Origin: Celeribacter indicus
GTDB lineage: Bacteria; Pseudomonadota; Alphaproteobacteria; Rhodobacterales; Rhodobacteraceae
DNA: 64,000 nt
Reading direction: 5' to 3'
Assembly: GCF_000819565.1 (NCBI RefSeq)
Contig: NZ_CP004393.1
Location: 1,178,001-1,242,000, forward strand
Under the pieces are notes generated by a model that searched no databases, had not been told where the DNA came from, and saw only the letters and a list, made by a program, of their open reading frames with translations. Every line of letters begins with the position of its first letter. Within the stretch, counting starts at the first letter, position 1. Positions 9,324 through 20,190 of the stretch are shown here, one piece after another. Made by a program: the position numbers and the translations under genes.

Positions 9324-9344
9324 GTATTTGGGGCAGCAAAAAGC
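9321..9344 (+). repeat. Stop-codon-overlapping 24-base motif, ruvB copy
   Basis: TGAGTATTT, then three bases, then GCAGCAAAAAGC. The TGA is the ruvB stop. It matches the copy at the scoB stop (43549-43572, minus strand) at 22 of 24 positions, in the same register. The role is unknown; a 3'-end signal or a repeat-derived gene terminus are possible. Confidence 0.6.
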
Positions 9345-9355
9345 GCAGCAGGACC

Positions 9356-9793
9356 TCAGGCCAGAAGACTGGCGAGATGCGCGACGGCAAGCCGGTAGCC
9401 GTTCACGCCGAAGCCCGCCATGACCGCGTCCGCGCGCAGCGAGACATAGGAATGGTGCCGGAAGGCCTCGCGCTTGTGCACCTGCGAGATATGCAGCTCG
9501 ATCACCGGGCCGTCGAAGGCGTTGAGCGCATCGAGGATGGCGACGGATGTATGGGTATAGGCGGCGGGGTTGATGATGATGGCATCGGCGGCCTCCCGCG
9601 CCTCGTGGATCAGTTCGACGATCTCGCCCTCGTGGTTGGACTGTGCGAAGACGATGTCGAGATCGTGGGCGGCGGCCTCGGCGGCGCAGAGCGCCTCGAC
9701 ATCGGCCAGCGTGTCGGCGCCGTAGATCTCCGGCTGGCGTTTGCCCAGCAGGTTCAGGTTCGGGCCGTTCAGGATATGGATCGTCTTGCTCAT
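9356..9793 (-). CDS. aroQ: Type II 3-dehydroquinate dehydratase
   Basis: This enzyme performs the third step of the shikimate pathway, 3-dehydroquinate to 3-dehydroshikimate, as a dodecamer. The 145-residue length is typical of the type II enzyme. Visible hallmarks are [19 protein letters not shown] with the catalytic tyrosine at residue 24, the [13 protein letters not shown] segment, [12 protein letters not shown], and [17 protein letters not shown] with the catalytic histidine. It converges on ruvB with 32 bases between the stops. Confidence 0.96.
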   Translation of the reverse strand: MSKTIHILNGPNLNLLGKRQPEIYGADTLADVEALCAAEAAAHDLDIVFAQSNHEGEIVELIHEAREAADAIIINPAAYTHTSVAILDALNAFDGPVIELHISQVHKREAFRHHSYVSLRADAVMAGFGVNGYRLAVAHLASLLA

Positions 9794-9891
9794 GGGGCGC
9801 CTTTCGCGAATTTGCGCCGAGGTTAGTCGGGGCGGGGGTTGCTCTGCAAGCGCGGCTCGCGCAAAAGGCGGGCGAAGCGAAGGGGATGGCG

Positions 9892-10521
9892 ATGAACGAG
9901 ATCACACCGGAGAGCGTCGAGGCCTTTTTCACCCGTGCAACGGGGGAATACGTGTTCGCCCGCTGGGGCCGTCCGGTCGCGCCCGTGGTGTTCGGTATCG
10001 AGGAGGAGACGCTGGTCACGGTGAAGAGCGCGATCGAGGCCTGCGTTGCGATCGCGGGTCACCGGATGGCGGAGACCGATCCCGAGCTCGGCTCGAACCT
10101 CATGATGTTCTTCCTGTCGGACTGGGCGGAGCTCATGGAGGTGCCGCATATGGGGGATCTGATCCCGGATCTGGCGGCGAAGGTCGCGACGCTCACGGAG
10201 CGGGGGGCGCATCAGTATCGTGCCTTCCGTTTCGACGAGGCGGGCGCGATCAGGGCCTGTTTCAGCTTCGTGCGCATGGGCGGCGCGATGGACGAGGTGC
10301 CGGCCGAGGTGATCGCGCTGTCGCAGGCGGTGCAGGCCATGCTCCTCTGGTCGGACCGGGTGTTCACCCAGGACAGCCCGCTGGCCGTCGCGCCCGAGGG
10401 CACGGTGGTGCGGCCCGATGTCGCCAATGTGCTGCGCGCGGCCTATGATCCGATGCTGCCGGCGGCGGCGCGCGATGCCGCGCATGCGCTGCGGCTCTAT
10501 GCGCGGGCGGGGGCGGGCTGA
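9892..10521 (+). CDS. Conserved-looking protein of unknown function
   Basis: Not recognised. A 209-residue soluble protein with no signal peptide or transmembrane segment, starting [13 protein letters not shown]. It is rich in alternating helices, with a possible beta segment [15 protein letters not shown] near the N-terminus and [13 protein letters not shown] in the middle. ATG 9892 is chosen over ATG 9886 because AAGGGG is then at proper spacing. Its stop overlaps the thpR start by one base (TGATG), so the two genes are probably co-transcribed and coupled. That suggests, but does not show, a link to RNA end metabolism. Confidence 0.7.
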   Translation: MNEITPESVEAFFTRATGEYVFARWGRPVAPVVFGIEEETLVTVKSAIEACVAIAGHRMAETDPELGSNLMMFFLSDWAELMEVPHMGDLIPDLAAKVATLTERGAHQYRAFRFDEAGAIRACFSFVRMGGAMDEVPAEVIALSQAVQAMLLWSDRVFTQDSPLAVAPEGTVVRPDVANVLRAAYDPMLPAAARDAAHALRLYARAGAG

Positions 10522-11063
10522 TGCGGTGTTTCGTCGGCCTGCCGCTGCCGGAGGATCTGACCGACCGGCTCGAGGAGATCGCGGGAGGGCTGCGCGTCGG
10601 GCGCGCGGTGCCGGCGGAGAACATGCACCTGACGCTCGCCTTTCTCGACGACCAGCCGGAGGCGGCGCTCGACGCGCTTCATGAAGAGCTTGAGGGCATG
10701 CGTGCGACTGCGCCGCGGATCCGGCTCGAGGGGCTCGACCTGTTCGGCGGGGACAAGCCGCGGGTCCTGTTCGCCGCCGTCGCGCAGGATGCGGCGCTGA
10801 GCGAGCTGCGCAGGACGGTGCGCGGGGCGGCGCGGGCGGCGGGGATCGAGCTGCCGCACGAGCGGTTTCGCCCGCATGTGACGCTTGTCCGCTTCAGCCG
10901 GTTCGCGCCCGGAGAACGCGATGCGCTCGACCGTCTGATGGCGCGCCATGCGGGCTTTGTCTGGCCGGCCTTCCGGGCGGCCGAGATGGCGCTCATGCAG
11001 TCGGTCCTGACCCATGAGGGCGCGGTTTACGAGGCGCTTGCACGCTATCCGCTCGCTCCCTAG
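10521..11063 (+). CDS. thpR: RNA 2',3'-cyclic phosphodiesterase (2'-5' RNA ligase family)
   Basis: Members of the 2H phosphoesterase family open 2',3'-cyclic phosphates on RNA ends and can join tRNA halves by 2'-5' bonds in vitro. The 180-residue protein has both HxTx motifs that define the family: HLTLAF near residue 36 and HVTLVRF near 118. It starts [13 protein letters not shown], the usual first strand. The start overlaps the stop of the preceding gene. ybgC follows after 29 bases. Confidence 0.92.
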   Translation: MRCFVGLPLPEDLTDRLEEIAGGLRVGRAVPAENMHLTLAFLDDQPEAALDALHEELEGMRATAPRIRLEGLDLFGGDKPRVLFAAVAQDAALSELRRTVRGAARAAGIELPHERFRPHVTLVRFSRFAPGERDALDRLMARHAGFVWPAFRAAEMALMQSVLTHEGAVYEALARYPLAP

Positions 11064-11092
11064 GCTGGCGCGCAGGACGAGAGGATTTCCGG

Positions 11093-11482
11093 ATGACCCA
11101 TCGCTTTGCCGTGCACGTCTATTACGAGGATACCGACCTCGCGGGCATCGTCTATTACGCCAATTACCTCAAGTTCATCGAACGTGCGCGGACCGAATGG
11201 GTGCGCGATCTGGGCGTCGACCAGATGCGTCTGAAGGAGGAGGAGGGCCTTGTCTTCGCCGTGCGGCGGCTCGAGGCGGAGTATCTCGCGCCGGCGAAAT
11301 TCGACGACGATCTGACCGTCGAGACCACGCTCGACACCCTTGGCGGCGCGCGGATCGTGCTCGCGCAGGTGGTGTCGCGCGGCGAGGAGCGGCTGTTCGA
11401 GGCGAAGGTGACGCTGGTGGCGCTCTCCGGGTCCGGGCAGCCGGCGCGGCTTCCGGCGATTATCCGCCGAAATCTTCACTGA
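11093..11482 (+). CDS. ybgC: Tol-Pal-associated acyl-CoA thioesterase YbgC
   Basis: A hotdog-fold thioesterase of 129 residues. The signature YYEDTDLAGIVYYANYLKFIERAR, near residues 10-33, contains the catalytic aspartate and the helix that shapes the active site. YbgC is regularly the first gene of tol-pal loci; its physiological acyl substrate is not settled. GAGGATTTCCGG supplies the ribosome-binding site. The gap to tolQ is 153 bases and holds a short A/T-stemmed hairpin (11486-11508, CGCAAAA / TTTTGCG), so tolQ may have its own promoter. Confidence 0.94.
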   Translation: MTHRFAVHVYYEDTDLAGIVYYANYLKFIERARTEWVRDLGVDQMRLKEEEGLVFAVRRLEAEYLAPAKFDDDLTVETTLDTLGGARIVLAQVVSRGEERLFEAKVTLVALSGSGQPARLPAIIRRNLH

Positions 11483-11635
11483 CCACGCAAAAAGTTTATC
11501 GTTTTGCGCGCCCTCTCACAGGTTCGTGTTGGCGAGGGCCCTGCTCATAGGGTAAATCTCGCGATAATGATGAGAGCCGTGTGGATGCGGCCCACTGGCG
11601 AAAGATGCCGACTGGCGGAATAAAAGAGCAGGTTC

Positions 11636-12331
11636 ATGGACCAAAACACCCTTGCGATGGCGCAGGAGATCGACTTCTCCCTGCTGGCGCTGTTCATGCG
11701 CGCGACCTTCACCGTGAAGATCGTGATGATCCTTCTGATCGTGGCCTCCTTCTGGTCGTGGTCGATCATCATCCAGAAATTCATCAGCTACCGGAAGGCG
11801 CGGGAGAATGCCGCGGCCTTCGACCAGGCCTTCTGGTCGGGCGAGCCGCTCGACGAGCTCTACGACCAGATGCAGGGCGGCCAGATGAGCGCGCCCGAAC
11901 GGGTCTTTGCCGCCGGGATGACCGAATGGCGGCGCTCGCACCGTGCCGACGGCGTGCTGATCGCGGGGGCGCAGTCGCGGATCGACCGCTCGATGGATGT
12001 CGCCATCGCCAAGGAGGCGGAGGACATGAACGGCGGTCTGTCCTTCCTCGCCACCGTGGGCTCGACCGCGCCCTTCGTCGGCCTGTTCGGCACCGTCTGG
12101 GGGATCAAGACGGCCTTCGAGGACATCGCCATGGCGCAGTCGACGAACCTCGCGGTCGTGGCGCCCGGCATCGCGGAGGCGCTCCTCGCCACCGCCCTCG
12201 GCCTGCTCGCGGCGATCCCGGCGGTGATCTTCTACAACAAGCTGTCGGCGGACAGCGACCGGATCCTCGGCGGGTACGAGGCCTTCGCCGACGAATTCTC
12301 CACCATCCTGTCGCGCGAGCTCGATAGCTGA
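11636..12331 (+). CDS. tolQ: Tol-Pal system proton channel subunit TolQ
   Basis: TolQ and TolR form the inner-membrane proton-driven motor that powers TolA to move Pal during cell constriction. The 231-residue protein has three transmembrane segments: near residues 20-42, 135-157 (after GSTAPFVGLFGTVWGI) and 170-192 (APGIAEALLATALGLLAAIPAVIFYN). These are the ExbB/TolQ/MotA signature regions. The AGCAGGTTC before the ATG is a modest ribosome-binding site. tolR begins one base after the stop. Confidence 0.96.
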   Translation: MDQNTLAMAQEIDFSLLALFMRATFTVKIVMILLIVASFWSWSIIIQKFISYRKARENAAAFDQAFWSGEPLDELYDQMQGGQMSAPERVFAAGMTEWRRSHRADGVLIAGAQSRIDRSMDVAIAKEAEDMNGGLSFLATVGSTAPFVGLFGTVWGIKTAFEDIAMAQSTNLAVVAPGIAEALLATALGLLAAIPAVIFYNKLSADSDRILGGYEAFADEFSTILSRELDS

Positions 12332-12332
12332 C

Positions 12333-12806
12333 ATGGGGGCCGGGGTCATCAGGAAACAGGGCGGAGGCGGACGGCGCGGACGGCGCCGGGGCCATTCCGC
12401 CGCGATGAGCGAGATCAACGTGACGCCCTTCGTGGACGTCATGCTCGTGCTTCTGATCATCTTCATGGTCGCGGCGCCGATGATGACCGTCGGCGTGCCC
12501 GTGGAGCTTCCCGAGACGGCGGCGACGGCGCTGCCGCAGGAGGAGGAGGAACCCCTCTCCATCACGCTCACGGCGGACGGGCGCGTGCTGCTGATGTCGA
12601 ACGAGACGGAGGAGGGCGATCTCGTCACCAAGCTTCAGGCGATCGCCGCCGAACGGCAGGACGACAAGATCTTCCTGCGCGCCGACGGAACCGTGCCCTA
12701 TGAGCGCGTCGCGCAGGTCATGGGGGCGCTCAACGCGGGCGGTTTCCGCAAGATCGGTCTCGTGACGGAGCAGGGCGGACCGCGCCTTGACGGCTCCGGC
12801 AACTGA
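12333..12806 (+). CDS. tolR: Tol-Pal system subunit TolR
   Basis: TolR is the ExbD-like partner of TolQ. The 157-residue protein has a basic cytoplasmic N-terminus (RKQGGGGRRGRRRG), then SEINVTPFVDVMLVLLIIFMVAAPMM. The aspartate in that membrane segment is the proton-carrying residue of the family. A periplasmic domain of about 100 residues follows. It starts one base after the tolQ stop, and tolA follows after 14 bases. Confidence 0.96.
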   Translation: MGAGVIRKQGGGGRRGRRRGHSAAMSEINVTPFVDVMLVLLIIFMVAAPMMTVGVPVELPETAATALPQEEEEPLSITLTADGRVLLMSNETEEGDLVTKLQAIAAERQDDKIFLRADGTVPYERVAQVMGALNAGGFRKIGLVTEQGGPRLDGSGN

Positions 12807-12820
12807 GTGAGGGCTCACGC

Positions 12821-14005
12821 GTGAACGCTGGCCAATATATCTCCGGCGCTGGCCATCTGGTCCTGATCGCCTATGTGCTTTTCGGGGGCATGTTTCTCAC
12901 GCCCGAAGAGACGCAGGACGTGGCCGTGCAGGAGGTGGATCTGATCTCGGAAGCCGAATTCGCAGCGCTCGCGGAGCGGTCCACCGCGCCCGAGACCTAT
13001 GAGGAGGCGCCGGTGCTTCGGGCGCCGCCGTCCGACACCGCACCGCAGATCCGGCCCGTCCAGGAGGAGACCCCGGCGCCTGCCGCGCCGCAGCCGCCGG
13101 CCGAGACGCCGCCCGAGCCGCAGCCGGAGGTGAGCGAGGAACTGACGCCGCCCGTGGAGGTCGATCCGACCCCGCCCGCGCCGCAGACCGAGCCGGAACT
13201 GTCGCTCGAGGATCCGGGCGCAGGCGTGCCGGACCGTCCCGACAGCCGTCCGACGCCGAAACCCGTGCCGCGCATTTCCGACCAGGTGGTGACCGCGCCC
13301 GAGCCGCAGCCCCAGGTGGCGGATGCGCCCAGCGAGGCCCCTTCCGAGGAGGCCGAGACCGAGGAGATCGTGGAGGAGGTGCAGGAAGAGGCCGGGCCGC
13401 AGGAGACCACGACGGAGATCGTGACCGAGGCGGAGACGCCTTCGGGCATGTCCACCTCGCCGCGCCCGAAATCGCGCCCCGCCAATCTCGCGCAGCGGAT
13501 GGCGGAGGCCGAGCGCGCGGAGGCGCCGGCGCAACCGCAGCAGCCCGCAGCGAGCGAAACCCCGCGCGAGACGCCGCGGGAGGACACATCCGACGCCGTG
13601 GCCGATGCCGCGGCGGCCGCCGCCGCGGCGCTTGCCGCGGAGAGTGCCGAGACGCCCGCCGCGCCGTCCCGCCCCGTCGGCCCGCCGCTCACGGCGGGCG
13701 AGCGGGAAGGGCTGCGTGTCGCGGTGTCGCAATGCTGGAACGTCGGGGCGATGTCCTCGGACGCGCTGCGCACGACGATCACCGTGGCCGTGTCGATGAA
13801 CGAGGACGGGACGCCGCAACAGGGCTCGATCCGGCTTCTGAACCACCAGGGCGGCACCGAGGCGGGCGCGCAGAGCGCCTTCGAGGTTGCCCGTCGCGCG
13901 ATTATCCGCTGTGGCGCGCGCGGTTTTCCCCTGCCGGTCGACAAGTTCGACCATTGGCGCAATATCGAAATGACGTTCGATCCCGAACAGATGAGGTATA
14001 AATGA
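12821..14005 (+). CDS. tolA: Tol-Pal system envelope-spanning protein TolA
   Basis: TolA connects the TolQR motor to Pal across the periplasm. The 394-residue protein begins at a GTG with [21 protein letters not shown], a single N-terminal membrane anchor. A central region of about 230 residues is very rich in Pro, Glu and Ala; it differs from the Lys/Ala helical rod of E. coli TolA and suggests an extended, less helical spacer. The C-terminal domain (about residues 290-394) has [23 protein letters not shown] and a second cysteine in [10 protein letters not shown], the usual disulfide-bonded TolA III fold. The stop overlaps the tolB start by four bases. Confidence 0.93.
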   Translation: MNAGQYISGAGHLVLIAYVLFGGMFLTPEETQDVAVQEVDLISEAEFAALAERSTAPETYEEAPVLRAPPSDTAPQIRPVQEETPAPAAPQPPAETPPEPQPEVSEELTPPVEVDPTPPAPQTEPELSLEDPGAGVPDRPDSRPTPKPVPRISDQVVTAPEPQPQVADAPSEAPSEEAETEEIVEEVQEEAGPQETTTEIVTEAETPSGMSTSPRPKSRPANLAQRMAEAERAEAPAQPQQPAASETPRETPREDTSDAVADAAAAAAAALAAESAETPAAPSRPVGPPLTAGEREGLRVAVSQCWNVGAMSSDALRTTITVAVSMNEDGTPQQGSIRLLNHQGGTEAGAQSAFEVARRAIIRCGARGFPLPVDKFDHWRNIEMTFDPEQMRYK

Positions 14006-15339
14006 AACGTCTGACCGCACTTGCCTGTGCCTTCGCCGCCGCGATGTCCGTCACCGCGACCGCGCCCGCCGTGGCGCAGGATCCGGGGCCGCTGCGCATC
14101 GACATCACCCGCGGCGTGATCGAGCCGCTGCCGATCGCGATTCCCGATTTCGTCGCGGAGACGCCGGAGGCCGCGCAATACGCCCGGCAGATCTCGGACG
14201 TGATTGCCGCCGATCTCGTGGGCACGGGGCTGTTCCGCGAAATCCCGCCTTCGGCCCATATCAGCCAGGTGACGAATTTCGCGGCGCCGGTGCAGTATTC
14301 CGACTGGAAGGCGATCAACGCGCAGGGGCTCGTGACGGGGGCCGTGGCGATGGGCGGCGACGGCAATCTCGTCGTCAAGTTCCGGGTCTTCGACATCTAT
14401 GCCGAGGCGCCGCTGGGCGAGGGGCTGCAACTCGGCGGCTCCACCGGGAGCTGGCGGCGGATCGCGCACAAGGTCGCCGATGTCGTCTATTCGCGCATCA
14501 CCGGCGAGGGCGGGTATTTCGACAGCCGCGCGGTCTTCGTCTCCCAGTCGGGGCCGAAGAACGACCGCAAGAAGCGGCTTGCCATCATGGATTACGACGG
14601 CGCGAATCTCCAGTATCTCACCGACGACAGCTATATCGTCTTCGCCCCGCGCTTCTCGCCCACCGGCAACAAGGTGCTCTACACCTCCTACGAGGCCGGG
14701 ACGCCGCAGATCATGGTGCTCGACGTGGGCACGGTGACGCGCACCCGGCTTCCGGTCGCGGCCGAGGCGATCACCTTCGCGCCGCGGTTCGCACCCGACG
14801 GGCAGTCGATCGTCTATTCGCTCTCGACGGGCACGAATACCGATCTCTACCGGATGGACATCAACAGCGGCCAGATCAGCCAGCTCACCAACACGCCGGC
14901 GATCGAGACCGCGCCGAGCTTCTCGCCCGACGGCTCGCAGATCGTCTTCGAATCCGACCGCTCCGGAACGCAGCAGCTCTACATCATGCCCGCAGGCGGC
15001 GGCGAGGCGCGGCGGATCTCCTCGGGCAAGGGCCGCTACGGCACGCCGGTCTGGTCGCCGCGGGGCGATCTCATCGCCTTCACCAAGCAGAACGAGGGCC
15101 GGTTCCACATCGGCGTGATGCGCACCGACGGGTCCGAGGAACGGCTGCTGACCGCCTCCTTCCTCGACGAGGGCCCGACCTGGTCGCCCAACGGGCGCGT
15201 CATCATGTTCACCCGCGAAAGCCAGGGGACAGGCGGGGAAAGCGCGCTCTACACGGTCGATATCTCCGGCCGCAACCTCAAGCGCGTGCCGACCAATACC
15301 GGCGCCTCCGACCCCGCCTGGTCGCCGCTTCTCAAGTGA
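14002..15339 (+). CDS. tolB: Tol-Pal system beta-propeller protein TolB
   Basis: A periplasmic protein of 445 residues that binds Pal and hands it between peptidoglycan and TolA. It has an N-terminal signal peptide ([26 protein letters not shown], cleavage after AVAQ likely), an N-terminal alpha/beta domain, then repeated WD40-like blades with the PD40 pattern: [56 protein letters not shown] and [13 protein letters not shown]. The ATG overlaps the tolA stop (ATGA), indicating coupling. Confidence 0.96.
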   Translation: MKRLTALACAFAAAMSVTATAPAVAQDPGPLRIDITRGVIEPLPIAIPDFVAETPEAAQYARQISDVIAADLVGTGLFREIPPSAHISQVTNFAAPVQYSDWKAINAQGLVTGAVAMGGDGNLVVKFRVFDIYAEAPLGEGLQLGGSTGSWRRIAHKVADVVYSRITGEGGYFDSRAVFVSQSGPKNDRKKRLAIMDYDGANLQYLTDDSYIVFAPRFSPTGNKVLYTSYEAGTPQIMVLDVGTVTRTRLPVAAEAITFAPRFAPDGQSIVYSLSTGTNTDLYRMDINSGQISQLTNTPAIETAPSFSPDGSQIVFESDRSGTQQLYIMPAGGGEARRISSGKGRYGTPVWSPRGDLIAFTKQNEGRFHIGVMRTDGSEERLLTASFLDEGPTWSPNGRVIMFTRESQGTGGESALYTVDISGRNLKRVPTNTGASDPAWSPLLK

Positions 15340-15347
15340 TCATTCCG

Positions 15348-15376
15348 GCACCCTCCCCAAGCCATTGGGAGGGTGC
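15348..15376 (+). terminator. Hairpin between tolB and pal
   Basis: A perfect 10-bp stem (GCACCCTCCC / GGGAGGGTGC, 9-base loop) followed by TATAGTTTCTT. It lies just after tolB and 51 bases before pal. It may partly terminate the tolQRAB transcript or protect its 3' end, leaving pal with different expression. Confidence 0.6.
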
Positions 15377-15427
15377 TATAGTTTCTTCGAACCGAGCAGT
15401 TCCCGAGTTTTCTCAAAGGACGACCAC

Positions 15428-15970
15428 ATGCCGAACATCCTGACTTCCTCCGCTGCCCGTGCGCTGCTTCTCGTCGCCGCGCTGGGGCTCACCGCCTGCA
15501 CCAATCCCGGCCGTTTCGGCGCCAATGGCGCGAATGGCGCCAACGGGATGAACGGGGCCAACGGCGGCATCGTTCCGGGCTCCGCGAACGATCCGCGCTC
15601 GGTGGCCTATTTCAATCAGACGGTGGGGGATCGCGTGCTCTTCGCGGTCGACCAGTCGACGCTTTCCGATCAGGCGCGCACGATCCTCGCCGGCCAGGCC
15701 CGCTGGCTTTCCGACAATCCGGGCTACACGGCGATCATCGAGGGCCATGCGGACGAACAGGGCACCCGCGACTATAACTTCGCGCTGTCGGCGCGGCGCG
15801 CGGCGGCGGTGCAGCAATATCTGATCAGCCAGGGCATCAACCCCGGCCGGCTCAAGACCATCCCCTATGGCAAGGAACGCCCGCTCGCGATCTGTTCCGA
15901 CGAAAGCTGCTACAGCCAGAACCGCCGCGCGGTGACCGTGCTGGCCGCGGGCGCCGGCGTGACGTCGTGA
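15428..15970 (+). CDS. pal: Peptidoglycan-associated lipoprotein Pal
   Basis: The outer-membrane lipoprotein that anchors the outer membrane to peptidoglycan and cycles with TolB. The 180-residue protein has a signal peptide ending in the lipobox LTAC near residue 20, an Asn-Gly-Ala repeat linker (GANGANGANGMNGANGG), and the OmpA-like peptidoglycan-binding domain. That domain has IIEGHADEQGTRDYNFALS and ARRAAAVQQYL, including the aspartate and arginine that grip meso-diaminopimelate. ATG 15428 has AAAGGA at good spacing, which decides the start against an upstream in-frame alternative at 15365. Confidence 0.95.
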   Translation: MPNILTSSAARALLLVAALGLTACTNPGRFGANGANGANGMNGANGGIVPGSANDPRSVAYFNQTVGDRVLFAVDQSTLSDQARTILAGQARWLSDNPGYTAIIEGHADEQGTRDYNFALSARRAAAVQQYLISQGINPGRLKTIPYGKERPLAICSDESCYSQNRRAVTVLAAGAGVTS

Positions 15971-16001
15971 CGGAGCCCCGCCGGGAGAGAGGAGTCATGC
16001 G

Positions 16002-16844
16002 ATGAAACGGTTGATCTTCGGAGCGGCGCTGGCCTTCGCCGTCGCGGGCGGCGGGGCGGTTGCGGCACAGGATGCGCAGACGCTCGCCGACATCCGGCAG
16101 GAGGCCTCCGTGCTCTCGGTCGAGATCGCGAAGCTCCGGCGCGAGCTGTCGACCACCGCGGCGCCCAATGCGCAATTCTCGGGCGGCTCCACGCTCGAGC
16201 GCGTGGACGCGATGGAGGCCGCGCTCGCCGCGCTGACCTCCAAGGTCGAGGCGCTCGAATTCCGGGTCGAGGCGGTGGTGAAGGACGGAACCAACCAGCT
16301 CGACGATCTGAACTTCCGGCTCTGCGAACTTGAATCGGGATGCGACGTCGGGAACCTCCCGCCGCTCACGCCGCTCGGCGGAGAGAGCGGGGCGACGGAT
16401 GTCGTCCTGCCCGCGCCCGGCGCGCCCACACCCGCGCCGGCGGCGCCCGAGGGCTCGCTCGCGATGACCGAGCAGAGCGATTTCGACGCGGCGAAGGCGC
16501 TTTACGACGCCGGCAACTATCAGGAGGCGGCCGATGCCTTCGGCACCTTCGCCACCACCTACACGGGCGGCTACCTGACGGGGGAGGCGCATTACATGCG
16601 TGGCGAGGCGTTGTCGCAGCTCGGGCGGACCGCGGATGCGGCGCGTGCCTATCTCGACAGTTTCTCGGGCAGTCCCGAAGGCGATCGCGCGCCCGAGGCG
16701 CTGCGCAAGCTCGCGGGGTCGCTCGGTACGCTCGGGCAGGTCGAAAAGGCCTGCGTGATGTATAACGAGGTGCAGGCGCGCTTCCCCGGCAGCGCGACCG
16801 CGCAATCCGCGGTCACCGAGGCGCGGAGCCTCGGCTGTCAGTGA
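16002..16844 (+). CDS. cpoB: Cell division coordinator CpoB (YbgF), Tol-Pal associated
   Basis: CpoB links outer-membrane constriction by Tol-Pal with peptidoglycan synthesis. The 280-residue protein has a signal peptide (cleavage near AVAAQ, residue 22), a coiled-coil segment at about residues 27-105 (QEASVLSVEIAKLRREL and following), a Pro/Ala linker, and three TPR-like units in the C-terminal half starting FDAAKALYDAGNYQEAADAF. It follows pal after 31 bases with a GGAG-containing site and completes the tol-pal locus. Confidence 0.92.
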   Translation: MKRLIFGAALAFAVAGGGAVAAQDAQTLADIRQEASVLSVEIAKLRRELSTTAAPNAQFSGGSTLERVDAMEAALAALTSKVEALEFRVEAVVKDGTNQLDDLNFRLCELESGCDVGNLPPLTPLGGESGATDVVLPAPGAPTPAPAAPEGSLAMTEQSDFDAAKALYDAGNYQEAADAFGTFATTYTGGYLTGEAHYMRGEALSQLGRTADAARAYLDSFSGSPEGDRAPEALRKLAGSLGTLGQVEKACVMYNEVQARFPGSATAQSAVTEARSLGCQ

Positions 16845-16859
16845 CGGGCGGGCCGGCCG

Positions 16860-18119
16860 ATGGGCGAGGTCACGGCACAACGGGCGATGCTCCGGCATTT
16901 CGTGGCGCAGGCCTTTTCCTATGACAAGCCCGACCATCTTGCCGTCGCCGTTTCCGGCGGCGGCGATTCCATTGCGCTGCTGCACCTTCTGGCGGAATGG
17001 GCCGCAGAGGAGCGCGTGCGGCTCCAGGCGGTGACGGTGGATCACGGGCTGCGCCCGGAGGCGGCGGAGGAGGCGCGTTTCGCCGCGGAGGTCGCGCAGG
17101 GGCTGAAGGTGAAGCACACGACGCTCGCCTGGGGCGGCTGGCGCGGAGAGGGCAACCTCCAGGATGCCGCCCGCCGCGCCCGCTACCGGCTCATGGCCGA
17201 CTGGGCGAAGGGGCAGGGGATCGGCACCATCGCGCTCGCCCACACGGCGGACGACCAGGCGGAGACCTTCTTCATGCGCCTGTCGCGGGCCTCGGGCATC
17301 GACGGGCTCACCGGCATGCAGCGGCGGCGCATGGCGGACGGGATCGCCTGGGTCCGCCCGTTGCTGATGCAGGAGCGCGCGGAACTGCGCGCCTATCTGC
17401 GGGAGATGCGTCAGCCCTGGATCGACGATCCTTCCAACGAGGACGAGGCGTTCGACCGGGTGAAGGCGCGCCGGGCCATGGCCGCGCTCGCACCGCTCGG
17501 GATCGACGCCCATGTCGTCGGCCGGGTGATGGATCACCTCTCGCAGGTGCGCTCCGCCCTCGATTTCGCGACTCACGATCATGCGCTGTCCTGCGTGCGC
17601 GAGGATCGCGGCGACCTCATCATCGGCCGGCGCGCCTTTTCCGAGGCGGCGCCGGAGGTCAACCGCCGTCTCATCGCCCATGCGCTGCGGTGGATCGCCT
17701 CGGCGGATTACGGCCCACGCGGCATGAAGCTCCAGGAATTCCTCTCCGCGATGCTGCGCGGACGCGACGCGACGCTCCACGGTGTGCGGCTTCTGGGCGG
17801 CAAGGAGAGCTTTCGGCTGACGCGCGAACATGCCGCGGTGGCCGGGACACGGGGCGTGCCCGGCGCGCTCTGGGACGGGCGCTGGCGGATTGAAGGCGTT
17901 GAGGGCGAAGGATTAATCGTGCGTGCGCTGGGTCAGGACGGGCTTTTGCAGATCGGCGAACTGCCCGCGGACGCGCCCCCGCGCGAGACGCTGTCGGCCT
18001 CGCCGGCCGTGTTTGCCGGAAACACGCTCGTCGCGGCCCCTCTCGTCGGGTTCGGTCCCGCCACCGCACGGCTCCAGAACGGCCGCGGCGACTTTTTCAC
18101 GACCCTTTTATCGCATTGA
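16860..18119 (+). CDS. tilS: tRNA(Ile)-lysidine synthetase TilS
   Basis: TilS converts the wobble cytidine of the CAU-anticodon isoleucine tRNA to lysidine using ATP and lysine, changing both amino-acid identity and codon reading. The N-type ATP pyrophosphatase loop AVSGGGDSIALLHLL is near residue 30. TVDHGLRPEA, HTADDQAETFFMRLSRASG and the RRMADGIAWVRPLL region follow, as in the family. The 419-residue length is close to the long form. It begins 15 bases after cpoB and precedes ftsH, as often seen (tilS-ftsH). Confidence 0.94.
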   Translation: MGEVTAQRAMLRHFVAQAFSYDKPDHLAVAVSGGGDSIALLHLLAEWAAEERVRLQAVTVDHGLRPEAAEEARFAAEVAQGLKVKHTTLAWGGWRGEGNLQDAARRARYRLMADWAKGQGIGTIALAHTADDQAETFFMRLSRASGIDGLTGMQRRRMADGIAWVRPLLMQERAELRAYLREMRQPWIDDPSNEDEAFDRVKARRAMAALAPLGIDAHVVGRVMDHLSQVRSALDFATHDHALSCVREDRGDLIIGRRAFSEAAPEVNRRLIAHALRWIASADYGPRGMKLQEFLSAMLRGRDATLHGVRLLGGKESFRLTREHAAVAGTRGVPGALWDGRWRIEGVEGEGLIVRALGQDGLLQIGELPADAPPRETLSASPAVFAGNTLVAAPLVGFGPATARLQNGRGDFFTTLLSH

Positions 18120-18154
18120 ACTTGAGGCCCCGATGCCTATTTTAAGGGGAAACG

Positions 18155-18183
18155 CCCACGCCTGCGTGGGAGGAGACTTTTTT
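18155..18183 (+). terminator. Hairpin and T-run in the tilS-ftsH gap
   Basis: CCCACG-CCTG-CGTGGG forms a 6-bp stem with a tetraloop (extendable), followed after seven bases by TTTTTT and then the ftsH ribosome-binding site. It may terminate tilS transcripts or act as an attenuator in the ftsH leader. The distance between stem and T-run makes it an imperfect terminator. Confidence 0.4.
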
Positions 18184-18197
18184 CGAGGAGACAACCC

Positions 18198-20114
<1,917 letters not shown>

Positions 20115-20142
20115 TCATTCGGGGCCCTTTACAATCGGGTCG

Positions 20143-20175
20143 AAACCGCGCTCCATCGGGGCGCGGTTTTTCTTT
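20143..20175 (+). terminator. Rho-independent terminator of ftsH
   Basis: AAACCGCGC and GCGCGGTTT form a 9-bp stem, extendable by two pairs. The T-rich tail TTTTTTCTTT follows. This is the clearest terminator in the left half of the window and separates ftsH from the methyltransferase gene. Confidence 0.9.
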
Positions 20176-20190
20176 GGACAGGAGGCGATC

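Noticed and set aside
15520..15560. Short tandem repeats as a CRISPR array or mobile element trace
   Set aside because: They are in frame in pal, code for the Asn-Gly-Ala linker, and have no spacers.
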